Assembly: GCA_938020525.1 (NCBI GenBank) | Contig: CALIHW010000074.1 | Coordinates: 1-64,000, forward strand | Direction: 5' to 3' | Source of the DNA: an uncultured Granulosicoccaceae bacterium | GTDB taxonomy: Bacteria; Pseudomonadota; Gammaproteobacteria; Granulosicoccales; Granulosicoccaceae | DNA: 64,000 nt | In this document: positions 46,142 through 55,358 of the stretch, one piece after another | Position numbering within the stretch: position 1 is the stretch's first letter | Layout of the letters: every line of letters starts with the position of its first letter | Notes under the pieces: generated by a model | What the model was told of the DNA's origin: nothing | Seen by the model: the letters and a program-made list of their open reading frames with translations, nothing else | Database searches by the model: none | Position numbers and translations under genes: made by a program

Positions 46142-47524
46142 ATGACGCTCAGCCTCTACGATACCTATGCCCGCGAACAACGCGACTTTGTGCCAATAAA
46201 AGATGACGGCAGTGTTGGCCTCTATTGCTGCGGTCCGACGGTGTACAACTATGCGCATATCGGCAACCTTCGCACCTACGTCTTTGAAGATGTGCTGCGT
46301 CGTGTACTGGAACTAAACAACTACAAAGTCGATCACGTCGTCAATATCACCGATGTTGGACATCTAGTGTCCGATGCGGATGATGGCGAGGATAAAATGG
46401 AAAAAGGTGCAGCTCGCACCGGCAAGACGGCATGGGAAATCGCAGACATCTATACAGAGGCGTTTTTTGAAGATCTGCAGCACCTCAATATCAAGACCCC
46501 GACTGTCATATGCAAAGCAACTGATCACATAGAGGAACAAATTACAGCCATCCAACAGATAGAAGCCAAAGAGATGACTTATATCACCAGCGACGGTGTC
46601 TACTTTGATACCAGTCGTGATCCTGACTACGGCTATCTCGCACGGCTGAATATAGAAGGCCTGCAGGAAGGTGCCAGAGTCGAGAAAGGTGAAAAACGCA
46701 ACCCGACTGACTTTGCACTCTGGAAATTCAGTCCGCCCGATGAAAAGCGTCAGATGGAATGGGAAAGCCCCTGGGGCAAAGGATTCCCTGGCTGGCATAT
46801 CGAGTGCTCTGCCATGGCGACCAAATATCTCGGACCACTATTTGATATTCACTGCGGTGGTAAAGATCACATTCCAATCCATCACAGCAACGAAATAGCA
46901 CAATCAATGGCATGCTACGGCACGCGCTTATCTAACTACTGGATGCACGGCTACTTTCTACAAACCGATAAAGCCAAGATGTCTAAGTCCAGTGGCGACT
47001 TTCTGCGTATGCAGACATTAATAGATAAAGGACAAGACCCGATCGCCTATAGATTTTTGTGCCTGCTGGCGCACTATAGAAGTGATATAAACTTCAGCTG
47101 GGATACACTTGAATCTGCCAGTACTGCACTAAACAGAATGCGCAACACCTACTTTCAACTACCAGACGGTGGCAAAGTAGATGATACTTATAAGACTCGG
47201 TTTATATCATTCGTTAACGACGATCTAAACACGTCCAGAGCTATTGCACTGATCCAGGACTTACTAAAATCCAACGACGTTGCAGATGCCGATAAGAAAG
47301 CCACGCTCTCCTGGTTTGATGAAACCCTTGGCTTACAACTCGCAGATTGGGCACCAGCGGCAAAAGCTGAAGTCCCTGAAGAAATTACGCAGCTTGTAGA
47401 AGCACGCCAAAAAGCCCGTTCAGATAAAGACTGGGCTGCTGCAGATAAAGCACGTGATGATCTGGCAGCACTTGGCTATGAAGTGGTAGATACACCTGAC
47501 GGACCAGAGGTAAAGACGATATAA
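46142..47524 (+). CDS. cysS: Cysteinyl-tRNA synthetase
   Basis: 460 residues, class Ia synthetase. The HIGN signature is in YNYAHIGNLRTYVFEDVL, zinc ligands in CCGPTVY and GWHIECSAM with HCGG, and KMSKS in KAKMSKSSGDF. Ends normally with DARDDLAALGYEVVDTPDG-like anticodon-domain segment. Housekeeping gene; same operon as the AlaX gene. Confidence 0.97.
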   Translation: MTLSLYDTYAREQRDFVPIKDDGSVGLYCCGPTVYNYAHIGNLRTYVFEDVLRRVLELNNYKVDHVVNITDVGHLVSDADDGEDKMEKGAARTGKTAWEIADIYTEAFFEDLQHLNIKTPTVICKATDHIEEQITAIQQIEAKEMTYITSDGVYFDTSRDPDYGYLARLNIEGLQEGARVEKGEKRNPTDFALWKFSPPDEKRQMEWESPWGKGFPGWHIECSAMATKYLGPLFDIHCGGKDHIPIHHSNEIAQSMACYGTRLSNYWMHGYFLQTDKAKMSKSSGDFLRMQTLIDKGQDPIAYRFLCLLAHYRSDINFSWDTLESASTALNRMRNTYFQLPDGGKVDDTYKTRFISFVNDDLNTSRAIALIQDLLKSNDVADADKKATLSWFDETLGLQLADWAPAAKAEVPEEITQLVEARQKARSDKDWAAADKARDDLAALGYEVVDTPDGPEVKTI

Positions 47525-47564
47525 CGGGCTATCTCACTTCTTAGTTCAATGGATCACAGGGTAA

Positions 47565-48023
47565 CTAGGCAAGACTTTTAAATGCACTCACTCCAGGTGC
47601 AAGCCTGCAATAGTGTTTACCCAATCCCTTGCGACTCAACTCATGTTTACCGAGCAATACCCATTGCACATAGGTGTTGCTGTTAGGACCAGGCCAATAG
47701 CGGTACTTGCTGCACCAGGGATAGTTTTCTGGTGACTTTCTTATCCGGTCGGTCAGGTATGCCGCAGCCTCACCGGACCACTCCTGTAACTTATGAGCCG
47801 GACCATTTCTGACACCCTGCTCCGGTGGCATTAAATCTCGGTGCAGATGATCCCAGCTTTCACCGATCTCGTTAGTAATGACGTTGGCGAATTGCCAGAC
47901 CTCCCAACGAGTCTGCTGGCCAGCATCGTTAATAACAAACCAGTGGTGCTCAGCAATAAATCCAAGATTGGGGATATCAGTCGTCCAGAGACTGACAGTA
48001 TTTATATCAACAGACTCGACCAT
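47565..48023 (-). CDS. DUF3750 family protein
   Basis: 152 residues. Core WFVINDAGQQTRWEVWQF and the diagnostic YPWCSKYRYWPGPNSNTYVQW segment match DUF3750, often next to cytoplasmic-membrane proteins. Function unknown. No signal peptide in this copy. It converges with cysS. Confidence 0.8.
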   Translation of the reverse strand: MVESVDINTVSLWTTDIPNLGFIAEHHWFVINDAGQQTRWEVWQFANVITNEIGESWDHLHRDLMPPEQGVRNGPAHKLQEWSGEAAAYLTDRIRKSPENYPWCSKYRYWPGPNSNTYVQWVLLGKHELSRKGLGKHYCRLAPGVSAFKSLA

Positions 48024-48058
48024 GATCAGTATTACGTCCGACTGCTGTAGCCTTAAGT

Positions 48059-50368
48059 TTAAGAACCTCGATGCAAATGCTGCCAGACACGGTGCGGCGT
48101 ATAAGGCATCTGCATAGGACTAACCCCGGCTTCTCGCAGAATATCCGCCATGGCATTACTTAGCGCTGGCAACGATCCGGAACACCCTGACTCACCAACC
48201 CCTTTTGATCCGAGCTCATTCAATTTAGTCGGCACTGCGTGAGTTTCAGTAGTCATGTTTTCGACCAATCCTGCTCGCGGCATTGCATAATCCATAAAGC
48301 TGCCGGAAATCAACTGTGCGTTGTTGTCATAAATCACGGCTTCTGTGAAAGCCTGCCCTGCGCCTTGAACAACACCACCATGCACCTGACCCCGAACCAA
48401 ATCCGGATTGATCACATTACCCAGATCATCCACCGCAGTGTATTGCACTATTCTGACCACACCGGTTTCAGGGTCAAGCTCGCACTCGGCAATATGACAG
48501 CCGTTAGGATAGTTAGCACCCGTCGTGGTTTCAGCAGAAGTGTTAAAAGGATGATCATCGTCAGATCGGGTCACCATTGACTCTGCTTTGTTAGCATACC
48601 TTTGCGCAAGCTCTGTCAAATTGAGCCCGGGTGCACCGCTTCGCGGCACAAAGCAACCACGCTCAAACACTAAATCATCAACATCTACAGCAAGCTCTTG
48701 CGCCGCATAGGGGGTGGCTTTATCAACTACTGCTGTCACCAGGTTCTTAAAAGCGGACCCGGCACCGTATAGAGATCTTGAACCGCCTGTACCATTGCCA
48801 ACCAGTAAATGGTCTGCATCACCTGCCCGATAAGTAATATGCGCAGTGTCTATACCCAGTCCGTCACCAACAATCTGTGCAAATGTCGTTTCGTGCCCCT
48901 GGCCTGAAGGACCAGTCATCGCATAGAGCGTAAGTGATCCATCACTGTGAAACTTACACGAGACTTCATCCTTCGGTGCACTACCGGCACCGGATTTTTC
49001 TATGTAGTAGCCGATTCCGATACCGCGCAACTTACCCAGGTGTTTTGAAGTGTCACGACGCGAATGAAAATTCTGATAATCCGATATCGAAAGCGCTTTA
49101 TTCATCACCGCAGAAAAATCGCCACAGTCATATTCAGATCCGTTGGCAGTGGTATAGGGAAAGGCCTCTTTGGGTATGAAGTTTTTCCGTCGAAACTCTA
49201 CCGGGTCAAGACCATGTTCCGCCGCTGTCTGATCAATCAATCGTTCTATTGCAAAGGCAATATCCGGCCGACCCGCGCCACGATAAGCAGTCGTAGGCAG
49301 CGTGTTCGTGTAGACAAGCCGGGACTGCATATACAGGGCTGGAATCTGGTAGGCACCACCCATGGTAACGGATAAATTATTCGTGCCGACAAAACCACCG
49401 AAATAACAATTATAGGCACCAAGATCGACTTCATCTTCAAACTTGAGTGCAACTATTCTGTCTTCCTGATCCAAGGCTACCGATCCCTTTAAGGTCAGCG
49501 CACGCCCATGCCACTCGCCGATGAAAAGTTCTGACCGGCTGGCAACCCACTTGACGGGTCGGCCCAGTTTCATAGATGCAAGTACCAGCAGGCCGTGTTC
49601 AACTCCTGGTCCGCCGCGCAAACCAAATGAACCACCAACATCCTGGGTAATCACTTCAATGTTTGCCGCATCTATACCGGTAACCGCAGCAAGCGAGCCG
49701 CGCATACCCAACAAACCCTGGGTAGGTGTGTACACTTTTATCTTACCGCTGGCAGCATCGTAGTCTGCCAGTACAGAGCGCAGTTCGAGTGGCGCACCAG
49801 CCAGGCGCTGACTGGTGACACTATAGCTGGTCGTTCTGTCTGCAGTAGCAAAAGCATCTGCCACCGCGTTTTTATTACCGGATTCGAATTCAAGCGCGAT
49901 GTTATCAACCGCATTGCCATGCAATGCGGTTGTGTCTTTGGCCAGTGCATTTTCAACACTGTGCACCGGTACAAGATCACGATATTCCACTGCAACTAAC
50001 TCTGACGCATCCTGTGCAATCGCTTCTGTGGCCGCAATCACTACGGCAATCGCCTGCCCAACAAATCGAACTCTGTCCGTTGCAAGCAGCGGCAGCGGAT
50101 TTTTACTGATCAGTTGATCATCGATGCCCTTGATATCGGGGCCAGATGGAATCGATGAGAAGCCAGCTGAAATGACCTCAGCAGAGGTGTATACCGCTAC
50201 CACTCCTGTAGCGGCCGCGGCAGCATCGGAATTGATTGATAAAATTTCAGCATGAGCACGATCAGAACGAACAAGTACCGCATGCAACTGACCTGCAAGG
50301 TTCCAGTCTGCTGTGAATTTACCGGTACCGGTAAGTAACCGCTGGTCTTCATGGCGCATCAGATTCAT
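48059..50368 (-). CDS. Molybdenum hydroxylase large subunit (XdhB/CoxL family)
   Basis: About 769 residues. The large, molybdopterin-cytosine-binding subunit of the xanthine dehydrogenase family: GTGKFTADWN, TQGLLGMRGSLAAVTG, QDVGGSFGLRGG, TAYRGAGRPDIAFA, and the catalytic Glu in SKGVGESGCSGS. The AYRGAGRP loop differs from the AYxCSFR of true CO dehydrogenase, so it oxidises some aldehyde, purine or aromatic compound. Start at the Met at 50368, with GGGAA upstream. The partner [2Fe-2S] subunit is 66 bp upstream. Confidence 0.9.
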   Translation of the reverse strand: MNLMRHEDQRLLTGTGKFTADWNLAGQLHAVLVRSDRAHAEILSINSDAAAAATGVVAVYTSAEVISAGFSSIPSGPDIKGIDDQLISKNPLPLLATDRVRFVGQAIAVVIAATEAIAQDASELVAVEYRDLVPVHSVENALAKDTTALHGNAVDNIALEFESGNKNAVADAFATADRTTSYSVTSQRLAGAPLELRSVLADYDAASGKIKVYTPTQGLLGMRGSLAAVTGIDAANIEVITQDVGGSFGLRGGPGVEHGLLVLASMKLGRPVKWVASRSELFIGEWHGRALTLKGSVALDQEDRIVALKFEDEVDLGAYNCYFGGFVGTNNLSVTMGGAYQIPALYMQSRLVYTNTLPTTAYRGAGRPDIAFAIERLIDQTAAEHGLDPVEFRRKNFIPKEAFPYTTANGSEYDCGDFSAVMNKALSISDYQNFHSRRDTSKHLGKLRGIGIGYYIEKSGAGSAPKDEVSCKFHSDGSLTLYAMTGPSGQGHETTFAQIVGDGLGIDTAHITYRAGDADHLLVGNGTGGSRSLYGAGSAFKNLVTAVVDKATPYAAQELAVDVDDLVFERGCFVPRSGAPGLNLTELAQRYANKAESMVTRSDDDHPFNTSAETTTGANYPNGCHIAECELDPETGVVRIVQYTAVDDLGNVINPDLVRGQVHGGVVQGAGQAFTEAVIYDNNAQLISGSFMDYAMPRAGLVENMTTETHAVPTKLNELGSKGVGESGCSGSLPALSNAMADILREAGVSPMQMPYTPHRVWQHLHRGS

Positions 50369-50434
50369 GGTTGCATATTCCCGCAAGATTCCCTGTTAGG
50401 TCGGTCAGCCCAGATCGGTTGATCTGCGCTGACT

Positions 50435-50914
50435 TCAGGATTTGTCAGATTCCGCCATAGCCGAAGCTGCTGCGCGAACAGATGACTCAATATTCAGGTA
50501 GCCGGTACATCGACAGAGATTGCCAGAAAGGCCAGCCCGAATTTCCTCGGTGGTCGGCTGCGGATTTTGCTCAAGTAACTCTATGGTGGCGATCACCATA
50601 CCTGGCGTGCAGTAGCCACATTGCAGCCCGTGACAGTCAGAAAAGGCCTTTTGTACGGGGTGCAGATTATCGCCGTCAGCAACCCCTTCAATGGTAATTA
50701 ATTCGGCATCCTGTGCCTGAACCGCAAGCAGGCTGCATGATTTAACAGCATCACCATTCAGGCGAATAGTGCAACAGCCACATTGGCTGGTGTCGCAGCC
50801 GACGTGCGTACCAGTCAAATGCAAATGGTCTCGCAGTGCATCCACAAGGAGCGTGCGGTCTTCAACTTCGATATCCACAGGATTGCCATTGACGCTAAAA
50901 GACACACGGCCCAT
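50435..50914 (-). CDS. [2Fe-2S] subunit of molybdenum hydroxylase
   Basis: 159 residues. Two [2Fe-2S] clusters: plant-type GCDTSQCGCCTIRLNG plus upstream Cys, and the helical GLQCGYCTPGMV with NLCRCTGYLNI. Electron-transfer partner of the large subunit next to it. No flavin (CoxM/XdhA-FAD) subunit is encoded here, resembling two-subunit enzymes such as isoquinoline or aldehyde oxidoreductases. Confidence 0.92.
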   Translation of the reverse strand: MGRVSFSVNGNPVDIEVEDRTLLVDALRDHLHLTGTHVGCDTSQCGCCTIRLNGDAVKSCSLLAVQAQDAELITIEGVADGDNLHPVQKAFSDCHGLQCGYCTPGMVIATIELLEQNPQPTTEEIRAGLSGNLCRCTGYLNIESSVRAAASAMAESDKS

Positions 50915-50960
50915 TTGGATCTCTCTCCAGCTCTACAGCCGCCAGTCTACACCAACCAAC

Positions 50961-50992
50961 GCACGCGCAGACAGTGGCACGCGCAGACAGTG
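50961..50992. repeat. 16-bp direct repeat, two perfect units
   Basis: GCACGCGCAGACAGTG twice in tandem, 46 bp upstream of the 2Fe-2S subunit start on the opposite side of the promoter region. Confidence 0.75.
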
Positions 50993-51245
50993 AGAAGACC
51001 AATCCAGATTGCTGTCCGGGTGCTGATTGACTACACCTGCCAGTATCCTCGGCCAGCCGCCCAATCTTCCGGTCACCGGCCACCAGGCAATGAGCATAAA
51101 AAAATACCCATCCGGTGTTCGGTCCGGATACAATCTCATCTATACTATGTGTATCCGGTGGCTTACAACTCTGCCTTTCCGGCTTCGAAAACGGCTGTAC
51201 GAACCATAGGTTCAACTCACATCTACTCTTTACCGGAGCGTCCTA

Positions 51246-52577
51246 ATGTCCAAACTGGCCATCACTACGATCTCAATCGCACTACTCACAGCTTCAGGTC
51301 TCACAGCCTCCAATCTGGCACTGGCTGCTGGCCACGAAGACCCTCAGGCTGTGATAGAAAAACTACAACAAGAAAAATCGGTTTTACTGAAACGCCTGAA
51401 TAATGCAGTTGCCTTCAGTAAAAATCGCGCCAAAAAAATTGACGAGCTACAAGCCAGGGCTGACGCCGAGCAGGCAAGACGATCAGCGCTGAGCACCAGA
51501 CTGAACAATATCAATGCGTTTGCCAAAACCAGCATGGATGAAGCGGACGGACTGAAAGCACAGCTCGAGTCAGAACAAAACAAAAGAAAGATACTCAGTA
51601 AGAGACTCCGTAATGCTATCGCTGTCTCTAAAGGGCGGGGAGCAATGCTTGCTTCAGAGAAAAACAAAAGCGAAGCAATGAGCACCGGAATCAGCAGCGC
51701 TCTTGCTGTTTCAAAAAAACGCAGTGCACGGCTTGCTGAAGCTCAGGCTCTGGCAGAGTCAGAACAGGCCAAGAATAAGATACTCAGCAAAAGACTCCGC
51801 AACGCTATTGCTGTTTCTAAAGAACGAAGAGCAATGCTCGAGTTAGCACAAAACAAAAATGATTCAATGAGCACCGGAATCAAAAGCGCTCTCGCTGTTT
51901 CAAAGAAGCGCAGTGCGCAGCTTGCAGCGGCAAAAGCGATGGCCGACTCGGAACGAAATAAAAGCAAAGACTTGAGCAAACGACTTCGCAACGCAATTGA
52001 GTTCTCTAAAATCCGAGGAGCAAAGCTTGCGTTAGCGGAAAAAACTAACAAACAATTAAGCAAAAGACTACGTAACGCTATCGCCTTCTCCAAGAGTCGC
52101 GCAAAGAAGTCAATGGAACACGGAGCTTCACAAGGCGACTGGGCTGCCACTACGAGTGGCTCACTTAATGAAGCTTTTGGCGGCATACAAGGCACAACGG
52201 TTAATACAAATACCGACGGCAGTGTTGTCATCCAGGTAGGCAACAACGGGCTGTTCAACACTGGCAGTACGATTATCAGCGACAATGGCAGCCAACTCCT
52301 GTCAACAATCGCACAAGGACTCTCAGAGGTTGATGGCTATATCACTATCATTGGACACACTGACAACATCCCGGTAGGCCAAAGCAATCGATTCAGCAAT
52401 AATCAAGAACTGTCATTTGCGCGAGCGGTATCCACTTTGAATACTCTTAGCAGCCAGGGCATTAACACCGGAAGGTTGTCTGCAGCAGGTTATGGTGATG
52501 ATCGACCTGTCGCAGACAACAGTACGCCAGAAGGCAGACAGCAAAACCGTCGTGTCGAGATTGTTGTTCGACAATAG
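51246..52577 (+). CDS. OmpA-domain protein with repetitive coiled coil
   Basis: 443 residues. A signal peptide (MSKLAITTISIALLTASGLTASNLALA) is followed by a long alpha-helical region (about residues 38-300) built from about 31-residue repeats containing SKRLRNAI four times and related LKRLNNAV and LSTRLNNI. The C-terminal OmpA/MotB peptidoglycan-binding domain has DGYITIIGHTDNIPVG, FARAVSTLN and GYGDDRPVADN-TPEGRQQNRRVEI. It probably spans the periplasm and grips the cell wall. RBS GGAG precedes the ATG and a strong terminator follows. Confidence 0.9.
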   Translation: MSKLAITTISIALLTASGLTASNLALAAGHEDPQAVIEKLQQEKSVLLKRLNNAVAFSKNRAKKIDELQARADAEQARRSALSTRLNNINAFAKTSMDEADGLKAQLESEQNKRKILSKRLRNAIAVSKGRGAMLASEKNKSEAMSTGISSALAVSKKRSARLAEAQALAESEQAKNKILSKRLRNAIAVSKERRAMLELAQNKNDSMSTGIKSALAVSKKRSAQLAAAKAMADSERNKSKDLSKRLRNAIEFSKIRGAKLALAEKTNKQLSKRLRNAIAFSKSRAKKSMEHGASQGDWAATTSGSLNEAFGGIQGTTVNTNTDGSVVIQVGNNGLFNTGSTIISDNGSQLLSTIAQGLSEVDGYITIIGHTDNIPVGQSNRFSNNQELSFARAVSTLNTLSSQGINTGRLSAAGYGDDRPVADNSTPEGRQQNRRVEIVVRQ

Positions 52578-52632
52578 TCACCTGGAACACACCACCTGGC
52601 TTGTGAATTTCCGGGTTAAAAAATGTACTCTG

Positions 52633-52659
52633 GCCCCGCACTTTGCGGGGCTTTTTTTT
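52633..52659 (+). terminator. Rho-independent terminator after OmpA-domain gene
   Basis: GCCCCGC / GCGGGGC hairpin with a 5-nt loop and a run of eight T. It ends within two bases of the convergent glucokinase stop. Confidence 0.93.
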
Positions 52660-53650
52660 AACAGGCGTGTACCGTATAACCTAAGTTGTCATAGTACGGT
52701 TGCAGGCTCTGGTGTGCACCGAATAGCGCAGGCTCGTCACCAGTGACCAACCATACTGGCATATCTTTAACAAAATCACTAAACCTTCCCTTGTAATGCA
52801 ACCAGGGAAGAAAATCCGAATTGTTAAAGTATTCACCCAGATGCGGCACGATGCCACCCGCTATATAAATACCACCAGACGAGCCGAGTGTTACTGCAAG
52901 ATCTCCCGCCACTATTCCAAGGTTCTTGCAGAACAACCGTAAAACCTCACCACAGATATCGCAACTACCATCCATAGCCGCTGCAGTGATCTCACTCGCC
53001 TCGGAAAACTTTGGTTTTATTCCCTGAAGCTCGCATATTGCGTTGTAGACGCGCACTGTTCCAGGACCTGACAAGTATCTTTCAGCGGAAACATGGCCCA
53101 GGTCTTCAGCAATCACTTTAAATATGGCGAGCTCACGCTCTGTTTGAGCCACCATAGTGACGTGACCACCCTGCCCTTGCAGTGGTATCCAGTGAGTGCC
53201 GGCGCTAATTAAACCCGATACTCCTAATCCGGTACCTGCACCCAACACCGCCTTGGGTGCTTCAGGGTTAGCGGTACCCTCGTGTAGCAACTGTAGATTC
53301 CGGTCCGGTAAACTCACTATTCCCAATGCTGCTGCAGTAAAGTCGTTAACGACTCTGGCTTGTTGCAAACCGAATCGTGCCACCAGATCAGAAACCGAGA
53401 ATGACACGTTATTATTAGTTAGCTCCATGAAGTCCGCGTACTCAGCGGTACTGGCCACAGATAACGCTATCTTACATATGGTCTTTGCATCACCACCTGC
53501 AATCGAGCAGTAGGCTGCAATGGTATCTGCAAGATCCGGATACTCCGCAACCGGTAGAGTACGTAAACTGGATTCGATATATTGACCATCAGAAAATAAC
53601 GCAAAGCGCGCATTCGTACCACCGATGTCACCTGCTAGTACTGTTTCCAA
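52658..53650 (-). CDS. glk: Glucokinase (Glk type)
   Basis: 330 residues, non-ROK Glk family. ATP site AGDIGGTNARFAL, substrate pair RVVNDFTAAALG with the catalytic Asp, and GAGTGLGVSGL. The family motif around E-G-G-H reads GQGGHV here, so the sugar-contacting Glu seen in E. coli Glk (position 157) is replaced by Gln. SAERYLSGPG, with the second sugar-binding Glu, is kept. Likely glucose phosphorylation, though the Gln change could affect specificity. Confidence 0.85.
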   Translation of the reverse strand: METVLAGDIGGTNARFALFSDGQYIESSLRTLPVAEYPDLADTIAAYCSIAGGDAKTICKIALSVASTAEYADFMELTNNNVSFSVSDLVARFGLQQARVVNDFTAAALGIVSLPDRNLQLLHEGTANPEAPKAVLGAGTGLGVSGLISAGTHWIPLQGQGGHVTMVAQTERELAIFKVIAEDLGHVSAERYLSGPGTVRVYNAICELQGIKPKFSEASEITAAAMDGSCDICGEVLRLFCKNLGIVAGDLAVTLGSSGGIYIAGGIVPHLGEYFNNSDFLPWLHYKGRFSDFVKDMPVWLVTGDEPALFGAHQSLQPYYDNLGYTVHAC

Positions 53651-53662
53651 GAGTAGCGCCGC

Positions 53663-54415
53663 CTAATCCTTAAGGTGTGAGTACAAGTTCACCCGCACCG
53701 GTTTCGTCAGCGTATAACTACCGTGGCTGTTCTCGCAGGCGTGAAAACGTTCTTCTACTGCTGGCTGACGTATGTCGCCGGTATAATTGTTATACAACAT
53801 ACTTTCAAAATGCTTTGCATAGTCATCAAACGAATCAAAAGTGACATCAACATCAAAATAGATCTCACGCATCGAGCCAAACATGGGGTCGGCAAATCGT
53901 ACCATTGCATGGTAAGCGGCAAGCCTGACCTCGGTTTCATCGTGAAATAACTCCATCACATGCTGAAAAGTACCGTTGGCAATCGGCTCAACAATACAAA
54001 GAAAACCATGATTGTTTAAAACTCTGGCTGCTTCGTTAAAAATTTTCTCGTAGTCAGGGGCATACATATGATGCAGAGAATTTTGAAACACCAATCCGTC
54101 AACTGAGTTAGGCTCAACAGGTATTGATGCAGCTCCCGCCTGAGTAAATCCGACATTATTTACTACCGGTGCTTTGGCGTTTTGCTCTGCCAGCACCGGA
54201 TGATGCTCAACCCCCAACACCCGGGCACCGCGACTTGCCAGGTGGCGGCAAAACTCACCATCACCACAACCCACATCGATAATAAATTTTCCGGCCACAT
54301 TCAATAACGAGTCAAGGACTTCGCGGTCGGTTTGCGTACCCCAGTCTTCAGCCACCAGATTCTCCGCAGCGCTGCAATCAAACGACCCATTATAGCGACT
54401 TCGACGCGCAAGCAA
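53663..54415 (-). CDS. Class I SAM-dependent methyltransferase
   Basis: 250 residues. SAM motif I is FIIDVGCGDGEFCRHLA, then VLGVEHHPVL and the motif IV-like GLVFQNSLHHMY. Starts with TTG at 54415 because no ATG is available upstream of the fold. It diverges from the hydratase gene. Substrate unknown. Confidence 0.82.
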   Translation of the reverse strand: MLARRSRYNGSFDCSAAENLVAEDWGTQTDREVLDSLLNVAGKFIIDVGCGDGEFCRHLASRGARVLGVEHHPVLAEQNAKAPVVNNVGFTQAGAASIPVEPNSVDGLVFQNSLHHMYAPDYEKIFNEAARVLNNHGFLCIVEPIANGTFQHVMELFHDETEVRLAAYHAMVRFADPMFGSMREIYFDVDVTFDSFDDYAKHFESMLYNNYTGDIRQPAVEERFHACENSHGSYTLTKPVRVNLYSHLKD

Positions 54416-54517
54416 CGGTCAATTGTTGCTGCAACCATACACCCGCTGCTTGCTGATAACTGTGTAAGCCCCTACGATGCACCTTTTACAGACAACGATT
54501 CAGACCGGAGAAACCCG

Positions 54518-55288
54518 ATGTCAGCAATTGCTCACAAAGAACTGGCTCAACAGCTGGCGAATGCCCGTAGTACGCAACAGCAAATTGACCCGACACCTTT
54601 CGATGCGATCCCATCCCTGGAAGAAGCCTATAAACTGCAATCCATGGCAACAGAAGCCTATCCTTCAAAGCAGATAGGCTGGAAAGTGGGTGCGACAAAC
54701 GAAGGTGCGCAAAAACTGTTCGGTTGTGACGCCCCGTTTTACGGTCCGATGTTTGAGCAGGAACTCATGCAACCCTCAGCGAAACTTACACTGACTGACG
54801 GTGTGCTGGGTGGTGAGGCAGAGTTTGCTTTTGTCTGCGGCACCGATTTCCCGACTGACAAAACTCTCAGTGTCGAAGATCTTCCGGCACTGATCAAAAG
54901 CTGCCACATTGCGGTAGAGATTGTCGGCCGTCGTACCATCGGCAAGGGCCTGCCGAGCCTCAATTGTGCTGTCGCCGACTTCGGTGCTCACGTGGCGTTT
55001 ATTCCAGGTGACGCAATCAGCAACTGGGAGTCGATGGATCTGGCAACAGTCGAGGTCACGGCAAATACAAACGGCGAAGAAACCAATAGCGGCACGGGTG
55101 CCGCCGTGCTTGGCCATCCACTCAATTCACTGCTTTGGATGCACAATGAACTGGTAAAAATCGGCGGCGGACTTAAAGCCTCTGATTGGGTATCGACGGG
55201 CACCTGTCTCGGTGTAATCGCAGCGGTTGCTGGCTCAGTCGATATTGAGTTTAAAGGCTGTAGCAGCATTAGCTATAAGCTCAGTTAG
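54518..55288 (+). CDS. 2-keto-4-pentenoate hydratase/FAH-superfamily protein
   Basis: About 256 residues, MhpD-type fold. Features: IGWKVGATNEGAQKLFG, FYGPMFEQELM, GVLGGEAEFAFVCG with metal-binding Glu residues, and HIAVEIVGRR. The family hydrates 2-hydroxypentadienoates or decarboxylates 4-oxalocrotonate in aromatic meta-cleavage. The ATG at 54518 with CGGAGA upstream was preferred over an open extension to 54332 that overlaps the methyltransferase start. Confidence 0.82.
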   Translation: MSAIAHKELAQQLANARSTQQQIDPTPFDAIPSLEEAYKLQSMATEAYPSKQIGWKVGATNEGAQKLFGCDAPFYGPMFEQELMQPSAKLTLTDGVLGGEAEFAFVCGTDFPTDKTLSVEDLPALIKSCHIAVEIVGRRTIGKGLPSLNCAVADFGAHVAFIPGDAISNWESMDLATVEVTANTNGEETNSGTGAAVLGHPLNSLLWMHNELVKIGGGLKASDWVSTGTCLGVIAAVAGSVDIEFKGCSSISYKLS

Positions 55289-55358
55289 TAAATTTCAGGT
55301 AGTTTTGGTACCCGCAAGTAAACACCACCCCCGAACATTCAGATCATCGGAAACCGTT

